DNA of 64,000 bases from Sphingobacteriales bacterium 50-39 (GCA_001898505.1 MKTZ01000009.1:372001-436000); one strand, 5' to 3'; counted from the stretch's first letter, positions 1 to 9,763 are shown. Translations and numbers: made by a program. Notes: a model not told the origin generated them from the letters alone.

Positions 1-924
1 AGCTTCTCCCTGAAGAGCTTTTATGCCCTGCGGTCTTCCATCAACGGGACAGACCAGGTATGGCTGTTCTGGCTTTTCTTTATCGCCTTTGCTATCAAGA
101 TGCCGATATGGCCTTTGCATACCTGGCAGCCCGATACATACGAGCAGTCGCCTACCGCCACTACGATGGTGCTCAGCGGCGTCATGGTGAAGATGGGTGT
201 TTTTGGTGTGATCCGCTGGCTGGCGCCCGTGCTTCCACTGGGTACCTGGGCCTGGGGGGATACCGCCTCCGGATTTTGCATCGCGAGTATGATCTATGCT
301 TCGCTGGTGGCTATGCAACAGGACGATCTGAAGCGGCTGATTGCCTATTCATCGATTGCCCACATCGGGCTTATGGCGCTGGCGATCTTTGCCACGACTA
401 CTACCGGCATGCAGGGTGTGATGATCCAGATGTTCAACCACGGTATCAATATCATCGGGATGTGGATAGTTGTCGACCTCATCGAGCGTCAGATGGGTAC
501 CCGTAAGATATCCGAGCTGGGAGGATTGGCGCAAAAAGCCCCTGCCCTGGCTATATTATTGGTGATCGTGGCGCTGGCCAATGTGGCGCTGCCGCTGACA
601 AACGCCTTTGTGGGAGAATTCCTTCTTTTCAGCGGCGTGTATAGCAGCAAGGTGACCGAATACAATGTGGTGTTCACCGTGGTGGCGGCGCTCAGTATCA
701 TCCTGTCGGCCATCTATACGTTGAATATGATACAAAAGGTATTCTTTGGCAACACCAATGCATTGACAGAGAAGGCAAAGGATATCAAGCTGAATGAGAA
801 GGTCGTGCTGGCGGCGATAGTGGTGCTGATCGTGGTCATAGGGGTATATCCGAAGCCGGTGCTGAATCTGACGAAAGAGACGGTGGACATGATCCTGACG
901 AAAATGGATTATAAAAAGATTTAA
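1..924 (+). CDS. nuoM: NADH-quinone oxidoreductase subunit M, 3' part
   Basis: Proton-pumping antiporter-like membrane subunit of respiratory complex I, cut by the window edge. The frame is open from base 1, so the first in-frame ATG at 100 is internal. The conserved NuoM core is visible: the segment reading AFAIKMPIWPLHTWQPDTYE, then SPTATTMVLSGVMVKMG, and later QDDLKRLIAYSSIAHIGLM, including the lysines and histidines of the antiporter fold. Successive hydrophobic helices run to a Lys-rich C-terminus. It lies 25 bp upstream of nuoN in the usual nuo order. Identification is firm; only the missing 5' portion is unknown. Confidence 0.96.
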   Translation, partial: SFSLKSFYALRSSINGTDQVWLFWLFFIAFAIKMPIWPLHTWQPDTYEQSPTATTMVLSGVMVKMGVFGVIRWLAPVLPLGTWAWGDTASGFCIASMIYASLVAMQQDDLKRLIAYSSIAHIGLMALAIFATTTTGMQGVMIQMFNHGINIIGMWIVVDLIERQMGTRKISELGGLAQKAPALAILLVIVALANVALPLTNAFVGEFLLFSGVYSSKVTEYNVVFTVVAALSIILSAIYTLNMIQKVFFGNTNALTEKAKDIKLNEKVVLAAIVVLIVVIGVYPKPVLNLTKETVDMILTKMDYKKI

Positions 925-949
925 AGGAGACTAAGAATCACATTAGAAT

Positions 950-2350
950 ATGAACGCAATTATTATATCGGCAGTTTGGGGGATCATCATGATGTTCAGC
1001 GGCGTCTTTACGAGTAAAGGGTCCGTTGTCCGGAATACCGCTGTTCTCGGTCTCGTCCTGCTGCTGGTAGGCAACTATCTGGATCTGATAGGCTATCATT
1101 TCTTCCCCGTCGACGTGCATAAGATGCTGTTCTTTGACGAATTTGGTCTCCTGGCCAATACCGTCATCTTTGGCAGCACCCTGATCTTTGTGCTGTTGTC
1201 GGGAAGGGATATCGAGAATATTGCCCCACGGATGCCCGTGGCCGAATGTTTTGCCCTTGTCTTTTTTGTATTGTGCGGAGTGAGCCTGGTGACTACATTC
1301 AATACGCTGCTGATGTTGTTCCTCGGTATCGAGATCATTTCCATACCGCTGTATATCCTTACAGGCAGCGACAAACGCAACCTGAAGAGCAATGAGGCTT
1401 CGCTGAAATACTTCCTGATGGGGTGTTTTTCGACGGGATTGATGCTGCTGGGTATTGCATTGTTATATGGCGCCAGCCCCACCGGATCTTTCTCCATCGA
1501 CGAGTTGGGTATCGGAAGGGTTAATCTGTCCGCCCTCTATATGGCAGGGTTGCTGTTGCTGCTGGTGGCGATGGGCTTTAAGGTCTCTGCCGCTCCTTTC
1601 CATTTTTGGACACCCGATGTGTATGACGGGGCGCCCACTGTTTTTACGTCTTTTATGGCGACGATCGTAAAGGCGGGTATTTTTATCGGCTTCATACGGC
1701 TATTCAACGAGACATTTGGCGACAGTCAATCGAAGTGGCAGCTGTTCGTGGCGATCATTACGGCCACGACCTTGTTCATAGGCAATATTACCGCTGTATT
1801 CCAGCAAAGCGTCAAAAGGATGCTGGCTTATTCTTCTATCGCCCAGGCGGGCTTTATGCTGCTGGCTCTGTTGTCCATCAATGGGCTGGCCAGGGATGGG
1901 ATCCTGCTGTATGCGGCGGCGTACAGCCTGGCTACTATCGGTGTTTTTGCCATCCTGATCAAGATGAAGGATTATACCTTCGAGGGTTTCAACGGGCTGG
2001 CGAAACATCATCCCTTGCTGGCGGCCACCTGTACGATATTTCTGCTATCTCTGGCGGGTATTCCTTTGACGGCCGGATTTTTCGCTAAATATTATATGCT
2101 GGCTTCCGTCGTCGAGACAGGGCATTATCTCTGGCTGGTGATCTTTGCGGTGCTGTGCGCTGCGGTCAGCGTCTACTATTATTTCAGGGTGATACAGGCC
2201 ATGTACTTCAAGGATGGGGATGCGCAGACAATGGAATTGAGGCCGGCTTTCAAGGGGCTGCTGGTAGTGGTAGCTGCGTTGATCATCCTGCTGGGGGTAT
2301 TCCCCCAACTGTTGTTGGATAAGCTAAATACGTTGATATATACGTGGTAG
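950..2350 (+). CDS. nuoN: NADH-quinone oxidoreductase subunit N
   Basis: Membrane antiporter-like subunit of complex I, 466 aa, normal for bacterial NuoN. It has about 14 hydrophobic helices. Diagnostic stretches are SLKYFLMGCFSTGLMLLG, FKVSAAPFHFWTPDVYDGAP and QSVKRMLAYSSIAQAGFML, which carry the conserved Lys/His residues of the proton channel. It follows nuoM by 25 bp and is evidently the last gene of the nuo operon here, because a convergent lipoprotein gene ends 4 bp beyond its stop. There is no room for a separate terminator outside the two coding ends. Confidence 0.96.
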   Translation: MNAIIISAVWGIIMMFSGVFTSKGSVVRNTAVLGLVLLLVGNYLDLIGYHFFPVDVHKMLFFDEFGLLANTVIFGSTLIFVLLSGRDIENIAPRMPVAECFALVFFVLCGVSLVTTFNTLLMLFLGIEIISIPLYILTGSDKRNLKSNEASLKYFLMGCFSTGLMLLGIALLYGASPTGSFSIDELGIGRVNLSALYMAGLLLLLVAMGFKVSAAPFHFWTPDVYDGAPTVFTSFMATIVKAGIFIGFIRLFNETFGDSQSKWQLFVAIITATTLFIGNITAVFQQSVKRMLAYSSIAQAGFMLLALLSINGLARDGILLYAAAYSLATIGVFAILIKMKDYTFEGFNGLAKHHPLLAATCTIFLLSLAGIPLTAGFFAKYYMLASVVETGHYLWLVIFAVLCAAVSVYYYFRVIQAMYFKDGDAQTMELRPAFKGLLVVVAALIILLGVFPQLLLDKLNTLIYTW

Positions 2351-2353
2351 AGG

Positions 2354-4159
2354 CTATTCTGGTACTATTTTTAGCCGGAAGTTGCCCGTGACGGTGTGCG
2401 ATGCATTATTTCCATCCAGGTAGTGGATGCAAAACCAGCCTTCTATAAAGCCGTTGGGCTTCGCATCATTCCTATAAATAACAACTTCCGAGTTCTTACT
2501 GTAGTCGAATTTATAGTCGGCATTATTTATTTTCAACGGCAGAGCCATATCGAAGTCACCTTCGTAGTTTGTAATTGACATGTAGCAAAAGATGCCCTTA
2601 TTACCATCCTGTAAAACCATATTCCATCCCGAGTACTGCCCCATTTTATTTATTAGTACGGGTGAAGCATGGCTGGTGTCTCCGTTGATGGAGTAGTAGG
2701 TATTGTCTATCTGGTAATTGCAATACAGGTAGTTGGCGTTAGCGCAAGGATAGAAATTTTCCTTCAGCCTTTTCTGGTTAACGGTATACCGGGACCCTAT
2801 GTAGGTGGATACCTCGAATGCGGTGGCGCCGGAGGCATCACGGAAAGATAATTTTGTCGTGCCAATGACGTCGGTGATCCAATTGGCCGTTGAAAATTTG
2901 CCATTGACAATGGGGACCACATAATCATCCTTTGCGCCATTTTGTGATATGAGAACAGATCCATTCCCAAAAGAACCTCCATTGCAATTGTATACGGCGC
3001 CATCCAGGGTGCCAATGTCGATCCTGTCCGGCAATACGACCTTTTTAGCAACAGTATGCGGGAAACTTCCGATGCTCTGATCCGGAAATACATCCAGTGG
3101 ATAATTGACGTAATGGTCGTTAATTACATTAAAGCTAAGAGTCTTATTGGCGGGGACGAGCACCAGCGCATTCCCATCCATGTCCGTTCGCCCTTCGGCG
3201 ACCTCATAGTTGTTGTTTTTGATTATAAAACGCGTATTGGGTAGAGCGATATCATTGGTGGTTCGCAGTTGAAGGGTCACGTAGGAGGCCGCCAGAGGTC
3301 TGGCAAAGTTCCAGACGCCGGATTGCAGCAAGCCCTTCTCATAGACCCCATTTTTTTTATAGGCATAACCTTTTTGCTCCCATAATAAAGATACGGCGTT
3401 CAGATGCCATGCCTCCACGCTGTCCGGTGCATTCGTCTGCAGACTGTCGGGAATGGGCATTTCCAATGTCACTTCTTTACCAAAAAGATCGGACGATCCC
3501 AGTACACTACAATTACAATAGGTCAGTATCGGCCGGATCTGATAGACGCCATATGAATCGAGAAACCACCGCCCGCCGTTGTAATCGGCAAATGGCAGAG
3601 CTGGGAGGCTCACCGAAAAATCCGTAGTCGTTGGATCAAGATAATCGATGTAGACATTGTAACGCATGTCGAGCCCTATCGAATTGAACACTTGTGCAGG
3701 AAAGGAAAGCTTTCCGTTCCCGTCCACGTTTAGTATACCCCCACTGTTATTTATATTACCGGCAAGGGAATAGTTCAAATACTTGAAGCCCACATAGGTT
3801 CGGGCATTGCCGGGGACATCGAATGATTTGTATTGATAAAACCCGAGCTGGTTGACCATTAGCATCTGGTCATATTCAATGTGAGAAAGATATTTGTCCA
3901 GCGGTAAAGCCTTGGCAAAAAAACGTTGAAAATCGGGTACATAGTCTATCGAGCCCTGGGCGCCGTTATTGTAATTCGCCAGATATAGCGGATTGCTGGA
4001 CTGGTACATATTATAGGAGTAGGCGACCAAGTCCACGTTGACGGGGGAAGGGCCGGGCGGAGCTATTGTGGTTTTGTCAATACTATATCCTCCGTGGCCG
4101 TCATTCTTTTTACATGCAAACAGGAGGAGGGTCAGGAAAGGCAGGAAATACTTTTTCAT
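2354..4159 (-). CDS. Large secreted lipoprotein, function unknown
   Basis: 601 aa. The N-terminus is a clear type II signal (hydrophobic stretch ending LLLFACKKNDG; lipidated Cys near residue 16), so the protein is probably membrane-anchored and surface or periplasmic. The rest is rich in Asn, Tyr and Gly with many alternating hydrophobic residues, typical of beta-sandwich domains. The stretch around residues 290-340 (asking LQLRTTNDIALPNTRF then GRTDMDGNALV) resembles the carboxypeptidase-regulatory-like Ig fold that Bacteroidota use in surface proteins. It is convergent with nuoN and transcribed alone. I do not recognise a specific family; lipoprotein status is solid, function open. Confidence 0.75.
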   Translation of the reverse strand: MKKYFLPFLTLLLFACKKNDGHGGYSIDKTTIAPPGPSPVNVDLVAYSYNMYQSSNPLYLANYNNGAQGSIDYVPDFQRFFAKALPLDKYLSHIEYDQMLMVNQLGFYQYKSFDVPGNARTYVGFKYLNYSLAGNINNSGGILNVDGNGKLSFPAQVFNSIGLDMRYNVYIDYLDPTTTDFSVSLPALPFADYNGGRWFLDSYGVYQIRPILTYCNCSVLGSSDLFGKEVTLEMPIPDSLQTNAPDSVEAWHLNAVSLLWEQKGYAYKKNGVYEKGLLQSGVWNFARPLAASYVTLQLRTTNDIALPNTRFIIKNNNYEVAEGRTDMDGNALVLVPANKTLSFNVINDHYVNYPLDVFPDQSIGSFPHTVAKKVVLPDRIDIGTLDGAVYNCNGGSFGNGSVLISQNGAKDDYVVPIVNGKFSTANWITDVIGTTKLSFRDASGATAFEVSTYIGSRYTVNQKRLKENFYPCANANYLYCNYQIDNTYYSINGDTSHASPVLINKMGQYSGWNMVLQDGNKGIFCYMSITNYEGDFDMALPLKINNADYKFDYSKNSEVVIYRNDAKPNGFIEGWFCIHYLDGNNASHTVTGNFRLKIVPE

Positions 4160-4414
4160 GAGTCTGGAATGGGACTAAGATAAACCAAGATACGGTCATT
4201 TGCAAAGGTGAAGGACGGAGATTGCCCGCCATCGCATCAAAACCGTACACCTGACATATCAAGACCGGACACTGTCCGTTGGCCTGCGGGAATTAATCTA
4301 TTGGTTATCAATATGTAAAGAAAATTGGCATTGCGCTGGAATAGTATCTGGCATGCCCGGGGACGCTCGGGAGCAAACAAAAACCAACACCAAAAACATT
4401 TAAAAAATAATTTT

Positions 4415-4900
4415 ATGAGACAGACAATCAACCTCCGCACTATCCTGAATGCAGTCAAGAAAGCTGCCGTTACCATGGCCCTGTTACTGACTATCAGCGC
4501 AAGTTTCGCTTTCTCCGGCGGAAAGAACACCAATGATATCAACAGCGAGATCAGGACCTCCTTCAAAAAAGACTTCCGGAACGGCCAGATCATGTCCACT
4601 GAGTCACACAAAGCCTTTACAAAGCTGACCTTTAAAATGGACGGTGTGATCATGTCCGCCTTTTATTCCGAAGGCGGGGAATTGCTGGCCTTGACACACA
4701 ACATCCTGTCCACCCAGCTGCCCATCAACCTGATGATGAGCCTGAAAAATGACTATAACAGCTACTGGATCACGGAGTTATTCGAGTTCACGGGCGACAA
4801 TGACAGCTGTTATTATGTCTCTCTGGAGAGCGCCGACAGCAAGGTAACCCTGCGCAGCAACGGTGACACCTGGGAAGTATATAGCTCTGTAAAGAAATAA
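4415..4900 (+). CDS. Small exported protein, function unknown
   Basis: 161 aa from the ATG at 4415. The open frame extends further upstream, but that extension lies in AT-rich leader and has no coding look, whereas from 4415 the protein begins with a signal peptide (MRQTINLRTILNAVKKAAVT followed by an Ala/Leu-rich core ending near SFAFSG). The mature part, about 130 residues, has the pattern of short beta strands and a helix seen in Chitinophagaceae proteins resembling PepSY/BLIP-like folds. The product of 52596-53147 in this window has the same architecture (signal, F-K-x-x-F start, strand pattern). It is followed by a strong terminator at 4921. Function unknown. Confidence 0.72.
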   Translation: MRQTINLRTILNAVKKAAVTMALLLTISASFAFSGGKNTNDINSEIRTSFKKDFRNGQIMSTESHKAFTKLTFKMDGVIMSAFYSEGGELLALTHNILSTQLPINLMMSLKNDYNSYWITELFEFTGDNDSCYYVSLESADSKVTLRSNGDTWEVYSSVKK

Positions 4901-4920
4901 TCCGTTGTTAACTTATGATT

Positions 4921-4948
4921 AAAGGCCCCACCGAATGGTGGGGCCTTT
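4921..4948 (+). terminator. Rho-independent terminator
   Basis: A perfect 12-bp inverted repeat (AAAGGCCCCACC / GGTGGGGCCTTT) with a 4-nt loop, 20 bp after the stop of the small exported protein. Its presence shows that the ATG at 4915 is not the start of the following permease gene, since translation from there would run through the hairpin. Confidence 0.9.
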
Positions 4949-4986
4949 GTGTATGGAAATGCCCGAATTTAGTATCTTACGCCGGT

Positions 4987-6261
4987 ATGCACCTTCTGGA
5001 CACGTTGGGGTTGGCTTTTCGCACGGTGAAGAGCAATAAGCTGCGCACGGGGATCACTGTGGCCATCATTGCTTTTGGGATCATGGCCCTGGTGGGCATC
5101 AATACTGCCATTGACGCCATGAAGCAGAAGTTTATGGAGAGCTTTTCCGCCATGGGGGCCAACGGCTTTACCATTCATTACCGGGAATGGCAGATGAATT
5201 TCAAGCGCAATGATGTGGAAAAAAGGAAGAAAGGGGAGAAGGTCCTGAAGAAATCCAACACGGGCAAACCTATTACAAGATACCAGGCGGAGACTTTTAA
5301 AGAACGTTTTGCCTATCCTGCCAAGGTGGCGGTCACCCTGTTCGGGGTGGGAGATGGGGTCGTCGCTGTAGGCAGTAAGAAGACCAATCCCAATGTAAGG
5401 GTCTATGGGGGGGATGATAACTGGGCCGATCTCAATGGCTATACCATTGCCTCCGGCAGGAACCTGAACGACCTGGATGTACAGTCCGGGCGCAATGTTT
5501 GTATTTTGGGCAATGATGTGGCTTATAAATTCTTCGGGAAGGATCCTTCAAGGAGCGTGGATAAGATGATCCGGGTAAATGGCCTGCCCTTCAGGGTCAT
5601 TGGGGTATTGGAGGCCAAGGGTTCGACCCTGGGGATGAGCTGGGACAATATGATCCTTACCTCCTATAATAATGTCCGTAGGTTCTTTAATTCCAATCAA
5701 AACGCGTCTTTCAGCATACTGGTGAAGGTGGCCGATGTACGGACCATTGACGGGGCCATCGATCAGGCGGAGGGGGGCATGCGCCCTGTCCGGCAGCTGG
5801 ATGTGACGGAAGACAACAATTTCTATATCGATAAGAGCGACAGCGGGGTAGCCATGTTGATGCGCAATCTGAGCTTTATTACTATCAGCGCCTTGCTCAT
5901 CGGTGTGATCACGCTGGTGGGGGCGGCCGTGGGGCTTATGAATATCATGCTGGTGTCCGTGACGGAGCGTACGAAGGAGATAGGGCTGATAAAGGCCATC
6001 GGGGGGAGACAACGCAATGTGCGTCAGCAGTTCCTTTTCGAAAGCATCCTGATCAGCCTGATCGGAGCGGGGTTTGGGGTGGTGCTGGGGGTGATTGTTG
6101 GTAACTCTTTTTCGCTTATTTTACACACCGGATTCGTCGTCCCCTGGCTGTGGTTGGCGGGGGGCATTATCCTGTGTTTTATCGTGGGATTGCTAGCTGG
6201 TCTTTATCCATCCTTGAAAGCATCCCGGCTCAATCCTATCGAAGCATTGAGATACGAGTAG
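4987..6261 (+). CDS. MacB/FtsX-type ABC transporter permease
   Basis: 424 aa inner-membrane permease. The N-terminal helix follows NKLRTGITVAIIAFGIMALV, then comes a MacB-like periplasmic core domain of about 230 residues (ending before residue 300), then three helices of the FtsX domain with the hallmark NIMLVSVTERTKEIGLIKAI and GLYPSLKASRLNPIEALRYE at the C-terminus. I chose ATG 4987 because the upstream ATG at 4915 lies before the terminator stem at 4921. No ATP-binding partner gene is adjacent, so the ATPase must be encoded elsewhere. The family covers lipoprotein/peptide/drug export and mechanotransmission; the substrate cannot be told. Confidence 0.9.
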   Translation: MHLLDTLGLAFRTVKSNKLRTGITVAIIAFGIMALVGINTAIDAMKQKFMESFSAMGANGFTIHYREWQMNFKRNDVEKRKKGEKVLKKSNTGKPITRYQAETFKERFAYPAKVAVTLFGVGDGVVAVGSKKTNPNVRVYGGDDNWADLNGYTIASGRNLNDLDVQSGRNVCILGNDVAYKFFGKDPSRSVDKMIRVNGLPFRVIGVLEAKGSTLGMSWDNMILTSYNNVRRFFNSNQNASFSILVKVADVRTIDGAIDQAEGGMRPVRQLDVTEDNNFYIDKSDSGVAMLMRNLSFITISALLIGVITLVGAAVGLMNIMLVSVTERTKEIGLIKAIGGRQRNVRQQFLFESILISLIGAGFGVVLGVIVGNSFSLILHTGFVVPWLWLAGGIILCFIVGLLAGLYPSLKASRLNPIEALRYE

Positions 6262-6403
6262 TTGGCGCAACTTTCACAATCCGTAAGATTTGAATGACGA
6301 ACAACGCATCCTGACCCATGTATGTAAGATAGGCGCCGAGGGGGGCGCAAAACTTGTCGGGGCGGGCTATTGGGGCGTCATATAACTTACTGAATATTTA
6401 GAA

Positions 6404-6434
6404 TTTGTCAGTTGTTAAAAAATCTTATCTTGTG
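6404..6434 (+). promoter_or_regulatory. Putative sigma-A promoter of the exbB-exbD-exbD-tonB operon
   Basis: TTTG at 6404-6407 is followed 18 bp later by TATCTTGTG at 6426-6434. This matches the Bacteroidota pattern (TTTG about 19 bp TANNTTTG) with one or two mismatches. It lies in the 294-bp gene-free stretch between the permease and exbB and implies a 5' leader of roughly 115 nt. The remainder of that stretch shows nothing else I can name. Confidence 0.5.
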
Positions 6435-6555
6435 AGGCCGATAAAAAATTTTAGTGATCCAATTCGTCTATTGAAAGGCTTTTTTCCTTAGAATTGTACA
6501 ATCATTTTCTATTACATACTTCAATTTTTTTAAAACACACTAAAAACAAACGATC

Positions 6556-7419
6556 ATGGCTGAAACAAAACCGACTGCAGCGCCAGCAGCTAAAAGTTCC
6601 ACATCTGTACAACCGAAGAGAAAAGGCAACTCGATCTCCTGGATCGCACCGTTGGTGTGTATAATTGCCGGCTATAGCATTTGGAGGTTTATCATCGGAA
6701 GCCCCGACAATTTTACAGTACCTGATCCGAGCGGCGGTTTCTGGCCTCATCATAAGGGTCCCAAGAGCGGATTTTCCCGTATGTACGAAGGTGGTATCAT
6801 TGTGCCGATCCTCATCGGTGCATTTTTGACAGTGTTGACCTTCGTTATCGAGCGCTTCCTGACCATCGCCAAGGCTACAGGAAATGGCAATATCGCTGAG
6901 TTCATCCGCAAAGTGCAATACCATCTTGCCAACAAGAATGTCGATTCTGCTATCGCTGAGTGCGATCGTCAAAAAGGCAGTGTTGGTAATGTTATGAAAG
7001 CTGGTCTTCGCAAATACAAAGAAATGATCACCAACGGCGAACTGGATACCGAACAAAAGGTATTGGCCATCCAAAAAGAGGTAGAAGAAGCTACTGCGCT
7101 GGAACTGCCCATGCTGGAAAAGAACCTGGTATTCCTTTCGACCATCGCCTCTGTAGCTACCCTGATGGGTCTGCTGGGTACGGTTATCGGGATGATCACT
7201 TCCTTCGCCGCTCTTGGTGAAGCAGGTGGTGGCGAAGCTGCTCAACAGCTGTCTCAAGGTATCTCTGAAGCTCTTTATAACACGGCATTGGGTATCGGTA
7301 CTTCCGCTATCTCCATTATCATGTACAACATTTTCACTACGAAGATCGACGGTATCACTTATGGTATCGACGAGAGCGGTTTTACGCTGACTCAGAGCTT
7401 CGCATCCCTCTACAAATAA
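6556..7419 (+). CDS. exbB: MotA/TolQ/ExbB proton channel family protein
   Basis: 287 aa. Inner-membrane proton-channel subunit that, with the ExbD proteins and TonB encoded just downstream, converts proton motive force into outer-membrane transport. It has an N-terminal Ala/Lys tail, a first helix (ISWIAPLVCIIAGYSIWRFI), an insertion, a second helix near GGIIVPILIGAFLTVLTFVI, and the conserved paired C-terminal helices containing LMGLLGTVIGMITSFAAL and YNTALGIGTSAISIIMYNIF. This extended N-terminus is typical of Bacteroidota. First gene of a co-oriented cluster with gaps of about 50-160 bp. Confidence 0.93.
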   Translation: MAETKPTAAPAAKSSTSVQPKRKGNSISWIAPLVCIIAGYSIWRFIIGSPDNFTVPDPSGGFWPHHKGPKSGFSRMYEGGIIVPILIGAFLTVLTFVIERFLTIAKATGNGNIAEFIRKVQYHLANKNVDSAIAECDRQKGSVGNVMKAGLRKYKEMITNGELDTEQKVLAIQKEVEEATALELPMLEKNLVFLSTIASVATLMGLLGTVIGMITSFAALGEAGGGEAAQQLSQGISEALYNTALGIGTSAISIIMYNIFTTKIDGITYGIDESGFTLTQSFASLYK

Positions 7420-7578
7420 GAAGAGGGTCCTGGAGTTTTGCCGGATGTGGTCATTTCGGGCTTCCTGTTCAGTCGGGTGGGAGCTTGGAATTTTAGCAAG
7501 GAATCTATGGAATTCCGGTAAAAACGGGTCTTAGAGAAGAGTGAAATAATTAGTTGTAAGTGATTAAAAATTTTTAAA

Positions 7579-8250
7579 ATGCCTAGAGCCAAAATACCGC
7601 GTAAAAGCACCACCATCGACATGACGGCGATGTGTGACGTGGCTTTTCTTCTGCTGTCGTTCTTCATATTGGCGACAAAGTTCAAACCACCAGAGGCGTT
7701 GAGTGTGACGACCCCCAGTTCCGTGTCGTCCAAGGTAGCTCCTGAAAAGAACGTGGTGCTGATCACCATGGATAAAGAAGGGAAGGTCTATTTCAGCGTG
7801 TCTGATGTAAATAAGCAGGAAAAGAAGGACATCATCGATGAGATCAATACATCCAAGAATCTCGGTCTGACGGATGCGGAGAAGGCGAATTTCTCCAAGA
7901 ATCCCACTGCCTATATCGGGGTGCCTTTTTCGATGCTGAAGTCTTACCTGGATAAGTCTGCGGATCAATTGAAGGGTGTGACTTTGCCGGGTATACCCGC
8001 CCAGGACAGCACGAATAACGAGCTCACTGATTGGGTAAGAGCTGCTGTTGGCGCCTTCCAGGGGGGACATATGAACCTGCTGGTGAAAGGTGATGATGCT
8101 GCAAAGTATCCTTCTTTCCAGGGCGTGATCATTGCCTTCAAAAAGAATGATCAGCTGAAATTCCAGTTGGTGACCAGCCCGGTGTCTGCACCGATAGGCT
8201 CCGAGTTGGAGAAGGTTCAGAAGGCCGCTGGTAATAAAGTGTCCGAGTAG
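7579..8250 (+). CDS. exbD: ExbD/TolR family biopolymer transport protein (first copy)
   Basis: 223 aa with a short cytoplasmic N-terminus, one transmembrane helix (MCDVAFLLLSFFILATKF) preceded by the conserved Asp of the ExbD family (TTIDMTAMCDVAF), and a long periplasmic part. It is longer than enterobacterial ExbD (about 140 aa), as usual in Bacteroidota. It acts as proton-channel partner of ExbB and contacts TonB. It is 159 bp downstream of exbB and 48 bp upstream of a second, divergent exbD; the pair probably forms a heteromeric channel. Confidence 0.92.
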   Translation: MPRAKIPRKSTTIDMTAMCDVAFLLLSFFILATKFKPPEALSVTTPSSVSSKVAPEKNVVLITMDKEGKVYFSVSDVNKQEKKDIIDEINTSKNLGLTDAEKANFSKNPTAYIGVPFSMLKSYLDKSADQLKGVTLPGIPAQDSTNNELTDWVRAAVGAFQGGHMNLLVKGDDAAKYPSFQGVIIAFKKNDQLKFQLVTSPVSAPIGSELEKVQKAAGNKVSE

Positions 8251-8298
8251 TGCGGCCGGAGAGGATAATAAATTTGTAACTTTTAAAAAATCTGTGTT

Positions 8299-8838
8299 AT
8301 GGCAGAAATGGATACCTCAGGCGGGGGTGGTCATAAAAAAGGACCAGGCGTAAAAAAGAGCAAAAAGCTCTCAACCCGTGTAGACTTGACTCCGATGGTG
8401 GACCTGGGATTTCTCCTGATCACGTTCTTCATCTTTACCACTACCATGAGCCAGCCGACGGCCATGAAGCTCAACCTGCCGAAGGATACTGACAAGCCCG
8501 ACGAGCAGAACAAGCTGAAAGAGTCTGCTGCCTTGACGGTGATGCCTTCTAAAAGCGATATGGTGTATTATTATGAGGGCCTGGATCCTTCCAAGCTGCA
8601 GTCTTCCACTTTCAAGAAGAATGCCATCCGGGATATTATTCTGGACAAGAAGAGAAGAACGGATCCCAAGGACTTCATGGTGATCATCAAGCCTACCAAG
8701 GACGCTACCTATAAAAATACGGTGGATATCCTGGATGAGATGAAGATCGACGACGTCAAGCGCTATGCCCTGGTAGATATCACCCCGGACGAATACAAGT
8801 TCGTGGCCCTTACCGAGCAGGCTAATGGAATTAAATAA
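8299..8838 (+). CDS. exbD: ExbD/TolR family biopolymer transport protein (second copy)
   Basis: 179 aa. It has a Gly/Lys-rich cytoplasmic N-terminus, then TRVDLTPMVDLGFLLITFFI with the conserved family Asp residue at the entry of its only transmembrane helix, and a periplasmic domain of about 130 residues. It is clearly paralogous to, but diverged from, the ExbD encoded 48 bp upstream. Two exbD genes in series before tonB is the normal Bacteroidota arrangement for the TonB-energising complex. Confidence 0.92.
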   Translation: MAEMDTSGGGGHKKGPGVKKSKKLSTRVDLTPMVDLGFLLITFFIFTTTMSQPTAMKLNLPKDTDKPDEQNKLKESAALTVMPSKSDMVYYYEGLDPSKLQSSTFKKNAIRDIILDKKRRTDPKDFMVIIKPTKDATYKNTVDILDEMKIDDVKRYALVDITPDEYKFVALTEQANGIK

Positions 8839-8916
8839 TTTGGGAAATCCTTATGGATTTTTTCCCAAGCGGAATCTAATAAAGCAGGGCGTGGGCCCTA
8901 AAATAAACCATTCACA

Positions 8917-9747
8917 ATGGAAGTCAATAAAATACTAAACGCCGACATCCTCGACATTATCTTTGAGGGTAGGAACAAGGAGTACGGCGCGTATGACTTG
9001 CGCAAGACCTACAACAAGCGCCTGATCAAAGCTATGATCGGGATGGCTGTTTTCCTGGTATTGCTCTTCGTTGGCTACTTTATATCCAATCTGGATACGG
9101 GTGGCAAGAAGCAGGTAGTACAGGTTCAGGACGTAGATCTGGCCGAAGTCAAAGAAGAAAAGAAAAATGAGCCACCCCCTCCCCCTCCTCCCAAGGTGGA
9201 GCCCCCCAAGGTGGAAATTGCCAAGTTCACGCCTCCTAAGATCGTGAAAGACAATGAAGTAAAAGAAGATGAAAAACCCCCGGAACAAGAGAAGCTGGAG
9301 GATACCAAGATCGGCACTGTAAACCAGGAAGGTATTAAGGATGAAGGGATTACAGCTCCTCCCGTGTCTGACGCCGGTAAGGGTGTGGTAGAGGCCCCCA
9401 AAAAGGATGATGAGGACTATGACAAGACCTTTACGAAGGTGGAGATCGAGTCTGAATATCCAGGTGGACCTGCTGCCTGGTTGCGCTACCTGAACAAGAA
9501 CTTCCGCTACCCTGATGAAGCGGTGAACAATGAAATTCAAGGTACTGTAGTGGTACAGTTCATCGTGGACAAGGAAGGTAACGTAAGTGATGTACAGGCT
9601 ATCAGCGGCCCCACGGAAGGCGGTCTTCGCGATGAAGCCGTCCGGGTAATCAAGAAGAGTGGTAAATGGACGCCTGCGGTACAGAACGGCCGACAGGTAA
9701 AGTCCTACAAGAAACAGCCCATCGTGTTCAAGCTTGAATCTCAATAG
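8917..9747 (+). CDS. tonB: TonB energy transducer (first copy)
   Basis: 276 aa. N-terminal ILNADILDIIFEGRNKEYGA box, one membrane helix (around residues 36-56), a Pro-rich linker including a run of prolines near residues 86-93, and a C-terminal TonB domain (EYPGGPAAWLRYLNKNFRYP, then VVVQFIVDKEGNVSDVQAIS and a C-terminal GKWTPAVQNGRQVKSY). It spans the periplasm to couple the ExbB/ExbD proton channel to TonB-dependent receptors. It is last in the cluster and followed by a bidirectional terminator. A close paralogue lies at 11070, on the other side of the rhomboid gene. Confidence 0.95.
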   Translation: MEVNKILNADILDIIFEGRNKEYGAYDLRKTYNKRLIKAMIGMAVFLVLLFVGYFISNLDTGGKKQVVQVQDVDLAEVKEEKKNEPPPPPPPKVEPPKVEIAKFTPPKIVKDNEVKEDEKPPEQEKLEDTKIGTVNQEGIKDEGITAPPVSDAGKGVVEAPKKDDEDYDKTFTKVEIESEYPGGPAAWLRYLNKNFRYPDEAVNNEIQGTVVVQFIVDKEGNVSDVQAISGPTEGGLRDEAVRVIKKSGKWTPAVQNGRQVKSYKKQPIVFKLESQ

Positions 9748-9763
9748 GCGTAATAAAAGGATT

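Noticed and set aside
4915-4986. N-terminal extension of the ABC permease from ATG 4915
   Set aside because: It would be translated through a perfect terminator hairpin; the extension has no resemblance to the family.
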